From: Callaeas wilsoni
Taxonomy: Eukaryota > Chordata > Aves > Passeriformes > Callaeidae
Reading direction: 5' to 3'
DNA: 64,000 nt
Assembly (NCBI GenBank): GCA_013398955.1
Contig: VWPU01000998.1
Location: 1-64,000 of the forward strand
This document shows positions 1 through 13,200 of the stretch, one piece after another (position 1 is the stretch's first letter; the number at the start of each line of letters is the position of its first letter). The notes below the pieces were generated by a model, which was given only the letters and a program-made list of their open reading frames with translations, ran no database searches and was not told where the DNA came from. The translations under genes and the position numbers were made by a program.

Positions 1-20
1 GAAAGGAAAGGAAAGGAAAG
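1..20. repeat. (GAAAG)4 microsatellite, cut by the window edge
   Basis: Four exact GAAAG units open the window, so the true array may extend to the left. It is a purine-only simple repeat with no visible link to a gene. Confidence 0.9.
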
Positions 21-709
21 AGCATCCTCACTCCAGATGACAAACAAGACAAGAAAAGCATGATGGTCAAAAGGGCAACAATGTTTAAGTAAATACAAAA
101 TGAACCCTTTTTCCCTGTTCTCCCATGATCCATAACCATAAGCTACGTTGTTGCCTGAAAGTGCAGACATGCACTGTGCAGTGCATTAATCCTTCAAACA
201 CTAACAGATGCTGGCAGGGATTTAGGCTGGAATGTATTTACAAAGTGACAAATTATGTTCCGTATTATACAGAGAGAGAAAGAGCACCCACAAATAGGCT
301 GATAAATGTCAGCTGCAGTCACGACAAACGGTTTATTTTTATTATACTGTAACCACAAATGTTTTTTGCAGGGAGGCCCGAAGATTTATTTGTTGCAGGA
401 AAAAACAAGATTATATATGACACAAAGTAATAACTGTGAGATCACTGATGTTCTGGGCAGCTTGCCCTCCTGGAAGCTGTGTTCAGATTGAAAAATGTTG
501 CTTAAAAATGGTATGTTATATGACACAAAATAAGTAGTTCATAAATCTGTATTGAAACAACAATAACTAATAATTAAAGACAAGTCTTAGGACATGGCTC
601 CTACAAGTTAAAAAGGAAAGCACACTCTTTCCTTTAGTGGAATGTTGAAAATGAAGTAACAGTATTAAAATAAATCTGGTGACATTGTTTCAGATTAAAA
701 ACCAAGTGC

Positions 710-905
710 TGTAATTGCGAGATGGGAGCAGCGTACATTTCCAGCGTGGTCAGAGCGCGGTGGAGCAGCTCGTGCAGCACAATTAATTGGCAGAATAGTG
801 ACGTCTGCAGGTTTACAAATGCATTGCAGCTTTTGGGGAGGATGGCAAAGCTTGCCAAGGCATTTAAGGCACAGTTCTTTCCCCCCACTGTTAATATTAG
901 GAAAA
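710..905. promoter_or_regulatory. Candidate conserved non-coding element with a CpG cluster
   Basis: Seven CpGs fall between 718 and 802, while the surrounding kilobase has very few. The block also carries an AATTAATTGG homeodomain-like core at 781-790 and ends in an AT-rich shoulder. Both strands stay open for 85-100 codons here, but the translations show no recognisable domain, so a small gene is not supported. Retained CpGs in AT-rich DNA are typical of conserved enhancers or small CpG islands. That reading is inference from composition and motifs only. Confidence 0.3.
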
Positions 906-3900
906 TAAAAATATCAATATGGTTAAAAGTCATCACTTCTGAACTCGTGAATAATGTCAGGATGCTTCAACGTAAGTAGAAATAAATATACGAGACAAAG
1001 AAATAAAAGAACTGAATAATTAGCTATTTAAGCCATTTTAATTGGCAGTTCATGGTTACAACCTCCTAGATTTAAACAATATAACATTGATAACTTACAG
1101 AACAGTATCCTCAAAGAAATAAACACATACACAAACTCCTTTGTTTCCCCAGCTGTTCACATTCCCGGGCTAAGAGATGCATTGAAAATGGTCACATTGA
1201 TATGTATGTAATTTTAGAAAGTGAAATAAAAGGACTGAATCACATTAGTAAAGATTTCTTGTACAAGGATTGGCAGGATCAGCTTCTTAATATACACTCA
1301 ATATACACAATATAGACTTGAACAAAAATATGAAGTCTTTCTGCATGCACAGGAAAATATCGGTACCAGAATATGGAAACCTGCCCCTCTGCCACATGAT
1401 CTGTGGCCACAAAAGGAGAAAGCTTTTCTCTACTTTCTTTCTAAAGAAATATGGTGTGACAAAGAAAATATGAACAAAATAAACCCAAAGGCTGAAATTA
1501 AATCTGTGTGAAAACGTGGCCCATCTCGGGAATCACTGAGATAAAACCAAACACATCATTAAATAGGTCAGGTAATTCCAAGGTTGTCTGAAAAGCTGAG
1601 ATCAAAGTCCAGACCATGTATTTTACAGATGCACAATGGGGCAGCCCCAGACAGGAGGGGTCAGAAGGCCACGTCCCATTGTTCTAATAATTAAGAAAGT
1701 TTAAAATGGCTTTAGTGTAAATGTGAAAAAAGTTCACAATCAAGTGTCATATTTTTAAGCACCATCAACACAAAAAGATTTGAAATTTTCATTTACTAAA
1801 CATACATTAATTTTCTGATAAAATTTTGATCTCAAGATAACAAAAGTACTCCAGAAAATAATTGTCTCATGCAGCAATACAGAGGGAGAGTGGACAGTCT
1901 CTCATCATTAAACTTACTAAAACACTTATTTCCTAAATACAACTTGTGTATGAACAATAGGGTCAGAAGGATGAAGAATATGCCTTAAAAATTATATTTG
2001 CACAGGTATTTGTACATAAAAAACAAGGAAGTGGTGCCATAACAGCAAATAAAGCAGCAGGAAAAGCATAACACCCACCTGCTTCCAACCTTAAATATTT
2101 GCCTGAAGAATAGGTATGCGAGATTGATACAAACACTTTACAGAAAAGAGGAAAAAAACAATTTCAAGAAAACCCCCCAACCACTCCCACTGCCTTTCCC
2201 CTTTGTAAAGGAAGAAAAAACCCTGAACACAAAGAACTGAACACAAGAGAAGCAGCATGCTAAGTTTGTGAGCAATACTCTCCCTACTGGACAGAGAGAC
2301 TTTTTAGATGCCTTCTGCAATCCTGCAACCATAAGTGCTAATGCCAAGTTTAAATGTAGTCATTCAATTATTAAATTGCTCTTAATTTAACAGACATTGT
2401 TACATAGCTAAATAACCAGCACATCTTCTACCTTAAAATTTTGGGGTTTAAGCAAGTAGCTTAGGCTTTTCCCAAATGTTAAGGTAAACACTGGCTGTAC
2501 CTACCTGAACACCTGAAAAAATAGCAGGTACTGTATATCTTTACCCATATGCCACATGCAAAAAATGTAAAACATATTAAAAAAAAAATCCAAAAAGAAA
2601 ATTTCCAAGCAGATGTTTATAAACAGAAGGTAACGGATAAAAACCCAAACACAATGCTGCATTATGTTACATGATTCACTGATGAACCCATTGGAACTAC
2701 AGCAAAAAGCCCTTCTGGAAAACTTCCAGAAATTAAAAGGTGCAAACAAGCTGCCTAATACCCTTGCGTAGACTGAATTCTTATGAAGAAAATAAAGTTT
2801 ATTGTCTGGAAACAGAGAAAGCATGAGGAAAGCACTAAAGCAATGGAGGTGAACAATTAGACAGATGTTCACTTAAGGAAATAAAGAGAACAGAAGAAGC
2901 CATCACTGAGGAATTTTACGAGAATACTGACAACTCTGCACCTCATCAAGGGCACTGGTAAAGTTAAAGCCACTGAAGCCATTTCTCCTCAACTCCAGTA
3001 TAACTGCTGACCTTGCAAAAGTCTGCATTTAGCAAATGTGGCTTAGGAAAATAGCATTAGACTTTTCATTCTACTATTTTTTCCCGAAGTCCATTTATAT
3101 ACCCTACTGTATATTTCAAGAAAATTAACTTTATTTCCTTGTGTAATATTACATGTACTCTGAATTTTTTCCTAACTATGCTCAGGTATCAGGAAAACCT
3201 AGCAAAGCTTTTGTTACTTAAGTAAAATTAAATACTGGCAATTACATCTGAGGTTCATAAAAGCATATATGTGAATAGCTGGAATGGCTTTTGCTTAATA
3301 TAATTATATATATGTTTCTAAAATAGTCAGGGTTTGCATAAGATACAATCTGGCAATCTGGACATGTTTTAGAACTTAGAACATTTGGCATTTAACTACT
3401 GAAAAAAAAATGGAGAAAAGGCATATTTTGTTGATAAACTGTCTCGTAGAGCAAAAAAATATGGGCATACATGCAGGCAAAAGGAGAAGGAATTAATAAT
3501 AAGAGGCAAGATTTTTTTCAAGGACAAAAATCTTATTCTTCTGTGCTCATGCAGGCTGAGGTACAAATGTAATTTGTTCCACAAAAGTATCTCCTGCTTA
3601 AAATATAGTTTAAAAATTCTTGTTTCTGATAACACTTCTCTTGCAGATTTTCAGGAAAAAAGTAATCTCCAAATCTGAAGTGCATAACTGAGTTCTCCTT
3701 TTATCTACTCATGTATTTTCAGAAATTACTGTCAAAGAAATCAGAAGATGTATCTCAGTATCAGTAATAGAACTTCCATCACTTTCTGGGGTGCACCAGG
3801 CTGCTTCCCACGACATTCCCCAATTGTTCCTGAACTGTAAGTACAGACAGAAGACCCATCACCTTCCTCACAGGACAGGCTGCACAGATGTCAGAAGTGG

Positions 3901-4690
3901 ACTCAGCATTTTCCAGCTGTGCAGGAGCTCCCCCCAGCACTGGAAACTGCACAGATCAAGCTTGTTCAGTAACATTATTGGCACAATTTGGGTTGTAGGG
4001 GTAGGGAGGAAGTACAAGTTAAAAGCTATGTCCTTATCTAAACATTACTTGCACACAAAGCAAACAGAAATCCCATGAAGTGGAGTTTTATAAAATACTC
4101 CTGGTCTTCACCAGCCCCAGCTCCACTGACAAGAAGGGACAGCTCATCCACTGCAAATGGTTTTGCAGCGTCTGCAATGCCATCAGGACTTGGCCCAGGT
4201 CTGCAGGGGACAGCCTGCACATTTCCCACACACTAAGATTTGAAAGTTCTCGGTAACTTGGGAGAAATCCACAGGAAAATTTCATCATTCACATTTTAAA
4301 TAATATAAAAGATGTGGAATGTGATTGATTTCACACTAGAGAGAATTGAAATTACAGTTACGGGATAGGTTTTTTCATGTACTGTGAGGTCAAGTAATAG
4401 TAAATAATTAATGAATTATGAAACAAGTTTTCCATAAGGCAACACATAAATTCTATTCAATAAGATCTAAAAGTGTAGTTACACCAAAAAGCCATATAAT
4501 ATATCACAAAATGAAGAAAACGCATGATGCTGAGGAATAAAGGGGGGCTGCCATTATATTGGAATAACCATTACTCTTGTGGAATATAAATAAGATCTTT
4601 CCATACATACACATCATTTTCATAAGCTTTACATCTCATAATCTACAGGAAAAAGAAAAGAAAGGATTTTCAACTTCTTTTGCTTTTTGT
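906..4690. other. AT-rich non-coding stretch, nothing recognised
   Basis: The stretch holds only short open frames, all under about 125 codons, and A-rich runs such as the ten-A run near 2579-2588. A short alternating AT patch lies near 3300-3313. I see no transposon end, RNA gene or coding signature. Confidence 0.6.
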
Positions 4691-4692
4691 AG

Positions 4693-4801
4693 CTCATCTG
4701 TTTCCTCATCTCTCCAGCAGTCAGAGAGGTCCTCGTGCACTGGGGAGCAGAATGATGAAGTGGATCAGAGTCTGGATGAAACCACAGGGCTCCTTCTCTG
4801 A
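4693..4801 (+). other. Possible terminal exon (weak)
   Basis: A pyrimidine-rich tract ending in TTTTTGTAG (to 4692) looks like a splice acceptor. It is followed by an open frame ending in TGA at 4799-4801. A second acceptor of NAGNAG type lies at 4715-4720. The peptide is serine-rich, then acidic (SSVSSSLQQSERSS, then DEVDQSLDETTGLLL at the C-terminus), which is less random-looking than other frames here. An AATAAA follows at 5358-5363. I do not recognise the protein and no upstream exon is identifiable, so chance is a fair explanation. Confidence 0.13.
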
Positions 4802-7800
4802 TCTTACTGCTGATTTGATTTTTGGCTAAAATCAATGGGTTGCTGATCCATACTCCCTCTTTACAGCATAAATTTCACATTCTGTGATGCTCAGGCTGTC
4901 TCCTAGAATGTAGTAGAGCGCACGATGTGATATTGTAGCTACCTTGGTGAGACCTCTGTGGGGCACTGACATACAACCAGTAACCTGAATGGGAGGCAAA
5001 AAGTCAAAACAGAAACACCAAAACGTATTTCTTGCCTTGACACCACAAAATTAGTTGAGTTTGGAGACTTCTGGATTAGTAGATGGGAAACTTTTTTCTC
5101 CATCTGCATAAAATTCTGTTCTGGCTCTAATAATAATGTTGTGACCTGCAAGACCATGGGATACTGGATTATCTTTCCTGTAATAAGGAAAAGGTTTTTG
5201 CTTACAGATAACAATATTCTGGATTTCAGGTTCAACTACGGTGAAATATTACACACAGAAAGGGACCAAGGGGAGGAGGAAACATTATCAGCATCTGAGG
5301 AATGTGTTTCTCATTTATGGTGGCTGCTTAAAGTCACTTGAAATTCTCACAGGGACGAATAAATTTTAAGAAAAAAGAGGCAAAGTTTCTGCCAAATTTG
5401 TGTATCAAATGCAGACACTTTATCACATCTATTTAGTAAAGAATCCTGACCAAAAGCCCTGAAATAATTCAGTCAGGTTTTAGGTCTCCAACAGCAACTG
5501 CCTCACTCTATAATGTCCTTGATTTGGGTCTCAGTAACTGCAGGTGAGGACCAAGCAGTGACAGCGCACAAAATAAAAACAGAAAGTTTTGAGATCATTT
5601 GCAAACACCATAATTTGCAGAGCTATAAATGTTCACCAATAACCTGCAGTAGTGTAAATATAAGGAGCTGCAACCCAGTCCTACCAAAATACATCAAGTT
5701 CCATTTAGATGTAATTTGATCCAGGAACACCCCATGGCAACATGCCGTGCTCTCCTACCAGACTGAAAAATAAAATACTTCAGTAGAAATGAAGGCTTGG
5801 GTTCTTTTTTACTCTTAAGGTTTTGTTCTTTTTTACTCTTAAGACAAACAGAAATAAACTTTTCAAGGAAATCTAGAACAGATTTTACCTTTTGCTCTGG
5901 AAGAAATGTTAACTTCCAAAAAAACTTAGAGTAGTTTCCAGAGATGCCAAAAGTAGTAGCATCTCAATGCAATTATCAAAAAGTGACTTACAAAAATTCA
6001 GTCAAAATGCAAAGGCAAATTCGGTCTCTAGAAATTAAAGAAGAAAGTGAATTTTCGATGAAGCAACCTTCTATACTTCCATAACAGATTTTATAAATCA
6101 TTTTATACCATCTAATGCTCAAAGCAGCCAGAACTATGCACGTTTTCATGGAAAACCCATGGTTCCTGTGCTGTGCTCCACAGAGTATGTTAAATAGTTT
6201 ACAGAATCCTACCGTTCTTGCAGCATTTTCAGGTACAATTTGCACAGATGGACCTTACAGAACATTTTCAGAACTGACAGTGATACAATGGCTGTGAACT
6301 TCGGAGTTAGATTATTTGTTTCATGTACTTCTATCCGGAAAAGCCCATGACCACTGCCAATTTCTATTTTTCACTAAATGCCTGAAAAGTTAACTGAAAA
6401 GAGCCCTTTCCTCCCCTCCCATGACACCATTCAGCACAATTTCTTAGTCTTTTTGCTTTATTGTCTTCTCCAATCTAAACAGCAAATTTGACCAGTAAAA
6501 GAACACTGAATTGCACAAGGTTCCACAGAGCATTTCAAGGCATGGCTCACTAATTCTCCCAGGCCCATGCAAAAGTATGTGCCAAGAAAATAACCAGAGG
6601 TTTACGTTTATAAAACTTTGATTAAGTAGTCATTTTAGGAGGACAGAGACAAGTTTTAAAAAAAAGGCTCCAAAAATACTGACTTTTGTTTTAAAAAATC
6701 AACGGCATCCATATAATCAATTAAATCCATTATTATTTCATAAATTAAAGTATCCAGCAATGAAAAATGCAATCAATAAAGTAGATGAGGCAATGAGAAA
6801 CCGTTTATATGCTTTTTAACTCTTGTAAGTTTTAGATGACACTCAAATACTCTTTCTTCCTTTCTGTTGAATTTTAGTTCCTTACCAACCTTTAAAAGAC
6901 CTGCACTTCTCTGCTACCACCTTTGCTGTGTCCTGGTAACACTGAAGAGTTAAAATCAGGAAGTGAAAAGGTTTTCCATGGAAATGACCCATCTGAAGCC
7001 AGGCCATTTTTTAAGCAGTAAATCTGAATGGATTCCTGAATTTTAAAGCACTAAAACCAGTCTTTCTCAAGGTTACATGGCAGATCAGAGACAGAATCTT
7101 ACCAAAATAATCAGAATCATCCAAGTCTCACAAGAGATGTAAAAATTTTCATGGCACCAGCCCTCATGAATGTCCGTCTTAATAAAGTACAGAAAAAGAG
7201 AAAATTTAGAAATTACCTTTAAGAAATATTCTTGTTATGCTTTTTAGCCACTGTGATGATAAGGAGAAATTGTTTTTTCTGAATGAGTATACTGTACCTT
7301 TAATGGTTCATTTGTAGTTCAGTGTAAAATCTGAACTATTTGTTGTTCATTGTTGCTATATTCTGTTCCAAGGTTCATAATTTGAAAATTGACTTTGGGG
7401 ACTTTTTGCTTGGTCTATTAAAATGATTCATGTTGCATTCAACATAAATTGTGCATACACAGAGGAGGTTTAGCACACGTATTCACAGTATAATAACTAA
7501 AGTGAATTTTGTACAAGCTGCAGTTTGTGGCAAGGATGCAGTATCATTTGTCTTAATTTTTCTTCAGCATTACATTAGGCTCAGGCATTTACATTTTCAG
7601 GTATGGCTAAACACTTTAAAACTTTCTTTTTACAGCATGAGTAAAGAGAGAATCAAATCTACATGTTTATATGATGTAACAAAGTAATGCCTTTTTACTG
7701 TCTAAAGTACACATGGATTTACTTTCCATTTACCCTCCTGCACAAAGGCAAATGCAAAGTGCATGAAATATTCACCACCTATGAATCACATAGTGTTCCT

Positions 7801-8819
7801 ATTAAAAAGATGATCATGTTCTGTTTTACCTTTCAAACCATGATATGGTAACAGCCACAGTGTCTAAATGGTTTTGTCACTCAAAACTACCAAAGTAATA
7901 TACAGTAAGGGATGAGAGGGTTTATAGTGTTTTATATGACTTTAGGACAATCTAGTGTCAACTAACTAAATAATTAAGAGCAGAGATCTGATTCCAGGTA
8001 CTAGATTCAGAAATATTTCTTTTGCAAAAATCTGAGTAAGTGAATTTGCCAGAATAGTGCGAATCTCACTAAATAGGTGGAGAGAGAAAGGAAAATCCGA
8101 GATTGTCATCTCCCACTGGATCTTCTTTGAGTCTCAGAAAAAGCTCATCTGTTATTTGCATTTATTTAACATCTAGTTTAATATTTCTAACATGGAAATT
8201 TTCTAGGAGATATTTCAACTTTCAGCTCTACTGAGTGTGATTTTTCACTATGGTTATATTCTGGTTTTCACTTCTGCAGTGCAAATTTCTGCTCACACAG
8301 ATTTTTAGTATAAAAGTGCCAATGCTTGAGGCTAAAAAGCACTCAGAAATTAATATCTATGGACAAACTGTGTGGGCAGACAGTCTGGAGAAATGGGTTT
8401 TCTGTACAAAAAAACTTGCATCATGTAAGAAGAGAATGACCTGCATATTCAGGAACTGATCAATCCTTAGAAGTTATGTTAGTTGGATATCAACAGCATC
8501 ACAAAAAAAAAAGCCCTAAAAACAAACAACTTTATTTATGTAGAGCCCAATAATCCAGAATGGATTTTGCACAAAAAAGCAGATAAGGAGCCATTATGCA
8601 CTAAATATTGCATTATGAAGGAGCCAAGCTCCTGTGGGAAGTTTAGCCAACACATTATTTTGCCTTCAGGGTACATAGAAAATAAACTTTTCCTTTTTTG
8701 TTTTTGATGGTTAAGGCAGTCCAGAATTATTTAATAACATGTAATACCGACTTCCCTAAAGTTTAATACAGTCTGAGAAGCCCTTCAAAACTGCAGTGTG
8801 CTTGCACTGAGGCTGTCTG
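4802..8819. other. AT-rich non-coding stretch, one small tandem duplication
   Basis: The only distinct structure I can point to is the 24-bp tandem duplication near 5.8 kb. A perfect octamer-like ATTTGCAT occurs at 8154-8161, which alone is not meaningful at this length. No gene or mobile element is recognised. Confidence 0.6.
5801..5843. repeat. Tandem duplication, period 24 bp
   Basis: The 19-bp word GTTCTTTTTTACTCTTAAG occurs twice, at 5801-5819 and 5825-5843, separated by GTTTT. The two copies are identical, which suggests a recent slippage-type duplication. Confidence 0.9.
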
Positions 8820-9200
8820 ACCATCACGGTGGGCCAAAGCGAGAACCCAGCCTTCGGCAGAACAAACGTCCGCGCCCGAAGAGAGAAAGGTTGCTGCCAT
8901 TGCATACGGTTACAAAGGTGGTGACTTAAATGCTCACCTCAAAAGTGTTTCCAAATGTTGACTAGGGTTGCTCTGATCACACTTCAGCCATCCAAATATT
9001 TCATTTTCTAAGGGGAGATCAGTCCATAAGCCTGATTCCAGCAGCCTGCCAGGAAACGGGCCCGACAACCACCCTGGAAGAGCGAGTAACGCCCACACAC
9101 CACATTACAACAGGGGCCAAATTTTCAGCAGCTGACAGCTCCTTTTTCTTCTTTCTAAGCAAACAAAGCCCTAAAATTACCAAAACTCATAAACTTGCTT
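8820..9200. promoter_or_regulatory. Candidate regulatory element with a CpG cluster
   Basis: Eight CpGs lie between 8826 and 8908, including the cluster GTCCGCGCCCG. A moderately GC-rich continuation runs to about 9110, and an AT-rich shoulder with a TAATTA core follows near 9200. There is no open frame of note. The local CpG retention in an otherwise CpG-poor region suggests a conserved enhancer or a small unmethylated island. This rests on composition only. Confidence 0.3.
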
Positions 9201-10231
9201 AATAATTACTATTTCAGCTACAAGCAGTAAGACTGATATTGTGAAAAACTGGGTGAAGAACAACCGAAAAACAACAACAGGTTTTATGAAGACACAAAAA
9301 AGCACAGGGAAATATATCCCTGACTTTAAATGTGGCACAGAAAACAGGTGTCAGAACACATCTTTCCCTCATTTATTTATATAACGATTCTCAAATTGTA
9401 GGACTTGCTACTTGTTCTTACAACTTCTGCTTTCATTAGGAGCATCAGTTTCCCATCACATTTTGAAATTACATAAACACTTATCAATATCTTGGAAAGA
9501 TAGAAAGATCTTTACTAGTTATATTAATTAAAATTCCAGAAATTCTTGTTAAAAGTGCAGTGGAGAAAATGAAGAACAGAAATCCATGTAGAAGTGCTTA
9601 ATTTCAAAATGCATTCAGAATCATAGAGATGCAGGAACTGTATGTGTTAAATCATATGGGCTAAAAAAAAAAAATCTATATTTTAATCTTTTTGGGCAGA
9701 AACAAATTATCTTATTTACTACATGAATGGTTTCCTCAATTTGACGCCAATCTTTGAAGGCAACTTCAACCTGTCTGAATTAAACAGTCTGCAGAAGAAA
9801 AGACTAGATTATTTATATTATAGAATACTGTTAAAAAATAAAATTGAAGGATTACTTTACCACACATTGAAAATAAGAACATGCACATCACTCCAGCTTA
9901 CAAAAATCTAATTTTACTTTTTGTGTTCTGAGAGAACTTTGATAAGTAGGAGACATGTTTATCTATACACATAAATATGTGTGTGCTTGTATAACTTCCC
10001 CCCAAATGGACAGCACCTAAAAAGAGAGGAAATTCACAAAATTGTTTTGTGACTGTGACCTGTGATGATAAATGCAATTAGAATAATCTTTGGTTTTTAA
10101 CCTCTTAGATGGTCCTAAAGTCCCAACCCAAACCCTTCTATGACTCTCTGATCATCAGTACAACAAAAACATTTTATGATCTATTTAATCCAAAGTATCT
10201 CTTTTTATCGGTGAAACATTTTAAATGGAAC
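9201..10231. other. AT-rich non-coding stretch
   Basis: A run of twelve As lies at 9663-9674. The phrase AGAATCATAGAG near 9618 resembles the 3' tail repeat of CR1, but no CR1 body follows. No gene is seen. Confidence 0.55.
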
Positions 10232-10236
10232 AATAA

Positions 10237-10280
10237 TGATGATGATGATGATGATAATAATAATAATAATAATAATAATA
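10237..10280 (+). repeat. Compound microsatellite (TGA)6(TAA)8
   Basis: Six exact TGA units (10237-10254) pass directly into eight TAA units plus a partial one (10255-10280). The shift from TGA to TAA within one array suggests G-to-A mutation followed by expansion of the derived unit. Confidence 0.95.
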
Positions 10281-13200
10281 GTTCTGAACATCTGTTAAAT
10301 GACTGTTGCAAAGACCGCATGAGAAAGTAAGAAAACTCAGTGTTAATGTTACCCTTACCAAAGCCAAAAATAAAAGCTGCATGAGTATCTTGAGCTTAAA
10401 CTGAGGTAACCCAGACATAGTTAAGTCTTGGATATCATGCAACTGTTAATGTCACATGTGCTAGCAAGGGAATGTCGTATTAAATTAACATCTACTGCTC
10501 CTCCACTGACATGTTACTTTGCATAGAATGACTGAATTTATGTAAAAATTGAAACCACAGTAGTACAGTAAACTATCAGGAGAGCAAAACTGATCAGTGC
10601 ACAAATACATAAACCTGAGGAAACTGTTGAGAAAATGCTACTAGCATTTTGGTTTTGCAGGAAAACTACTTTGAATATTTTAAAAGAAGTGAATTACTAC
10701 TGAGAATAAACAAAACATGGATGTAAGTGTACTCATAGCACAGGCTTAACACACTGCATGGGGCCACAGCCAGTCAGGTTTACGATCACCATCAGAAAAC
10801 AGCTCATCACTCTTTGAAACAAAACTTCCTACACAAGTGCTAAGAATGAGACAGGGCAGGAAGGAACGCCTGAAGGATGCAGAAGTGCTACACGTGTGCA
10901 TTTATGAAGGCATTATGGGACTGATCAAGAAGACATTGTGGGAAAAGCAACTTCACTGCAACTTTATGTTCTTGGGTCCTTCTTTCCCTCCCACTCCTTT
11001 GCCTTAACCATCATGCCCCTGAAGGAGATGGAAGCTGTGCTGCAGCCCAGTACTAGGTCCGAGTACTCTGACACTGACTTCCTCATAACAACACATGTGG
11101 GAGAGTCAAGGATTGCTTCTTCTCAAAAAACTTCCTTTTCAGAAGTACCAGTGAATGCTCATACTAAGGAACAAATCTGAACCATTTAAAAACCTCCGGT
11201 TCCAAGCGGATGAACATTCTTGGATACACAAAAGACTCTCAAAAGCAGCCACTTCAACGAGAGTCCCATGGAAAACATCGGGTGCCAAAAGCCCCTTACA
11301 GCAATCTGCAAGAAGGAGAAATAAATTAATCAAACTGCCAAACGAAGAAGGCTGGGTTTGACCTCCTTCTGATCTCATTACTTCTCTATTACCCTTTTGA
11401 AAAACATCCTCTTACAAAGATCACTAATTGAAGATTATGTGGAGGGGAATCGCACCTCTCCATCACCGTGGTAACTTTGACTCATTTGTCATTCTAATAA
11501 TTCACTTCTTTTCTTTTCTGAACAGACAGAGACATTAATAGACTACCATCAGTTAAAAAGGCAATTTTTCCATTTAATTGCACTCATTAAATACTGGAGT
11601 AGAACAATTGGAAAAGCAATACTCTCAATATTTAATCATACAATAGCAATAATGAAACATTACTTCAAAACAAACGTAGCAACATATAGGATGACATAAA
11701 ATGCATGTTGCAACTTCTGCAGCACCAACGTAATTTCCGGTAAAGATATATATCCTTACTTTTTTTGACAATTGGGTCTATGAGTGGTCTAACAGCACTG
11801 ACTACAGCTATGCACTGGAGAGAAACCAGTGGGCAAACTGCTCTGTAATTACCTCATCTCTCTTGTCACTGAACCACAACAACAGAAAGGATTTCATAAA
11901 CCAAAACAGCGAGTCAATATATTTGTGAGAAATATTGAACAAGACTGGATCTGCACACCATTTTACTGGAACAAATTGTATCACTTAGGAATGTAATTGA
12001 AGATAAAAAGGTTAATCACAATGGTAGAGTGACTGCAATGGGCACAGTCATCAGGTATTTATTTGCCTGGGATATCTTATTTTCCATCTCCTACAGAAAT
12101 CCTACATCTGTCTTCAGCGTAAGTGCATTCCCATTAGAGAAAGTTCACTGTAGTTTAATACTACCATAACATAGTAGGAGCTATAATAAACCTTTGAGTT
12201 GAGGAGATGTGCAGAAAATTTAGAAGTGCCTGTTTCAATTTCAGATGTCACAATACACAACGGCTGTCAAGAATTGTTTCTACTTTGACTACAATTCTAA
12301 ATACACAAAACCCAGCCAAGCAGTCAGGCAAACTTCACTGGGACTGTTCATGTCAATAGATACCACTTTATCTGCCATTTTCTACCTGGCTTTGTGTAGG
12401 ACCAAATTATTTAAATATTTCATTTAGAATTTGATGAGCGCAGCAGTCAGGGTTGGTGACCAATATCCAAGCATGCTTTGCCATTCTGGATTACAGCTCT
12501 TTGAGTGGGTTAAACTTTTTAGAAGGGAAACAGACAGAAATACTAGAAAGTCATTTGGTTTGAGCTATACAGTTGCAGAGCAGCCACTTCTCCCAATTGT
12601 TGTATGCACCGAGTGGTATCACCACTTTACAAAGCTTCCAGCTCGCATCAATCAGATTATCTGGTAGACACCATGCTCTGCTTGTTCAGTGGAAGAAGTG
12701 AGAGGTGAGGGATAATCACTACAAGGAAAGAACAGAAGTTTTAAAAAAAAACCAGTTATGATGGCTACCTTTGCTAGGAAAAGATGTGACAAGTGTAGTA
12801 TCTCCTTAATCAATTATTTATTCAACACTTGCATGTGAGCAACCTTATTGATTCCAGTGAGACTAAGTGCCAGACCAATATGAAAGAAAATGACAGCAGG
12901 ACAGGAAGTCAAGAAGCATCATGCAAGGCCAGGTCAGAAAGGCTGATACCTGTAAGATAGTGGCATATTCAATTTAGGAAAAATTGCAGTTTAGTTTTAT
13001 TCCTCTAACTACAAATCATATCATAAAGTTTTCAATTACAAATCTCTGTGTGTAACATTTTACAGTCAAAGAACAGTCCCTGAATGACTATAGTACACAA
13101 ATTAAATATACAGCGATACCAAGGATCTTATTTATATATAGCTTTTCTATAATTATGTTATTATTTACCTACACAACTTGCAACTTTTTATATGAGTTCT

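Noticed and set aside
9600..9660. CR1-tail-like phrase AGAATCATAGAG
   Set aside because: Only about a dozen bases match the tail repeat. No CR1 3'-UTR text follows.
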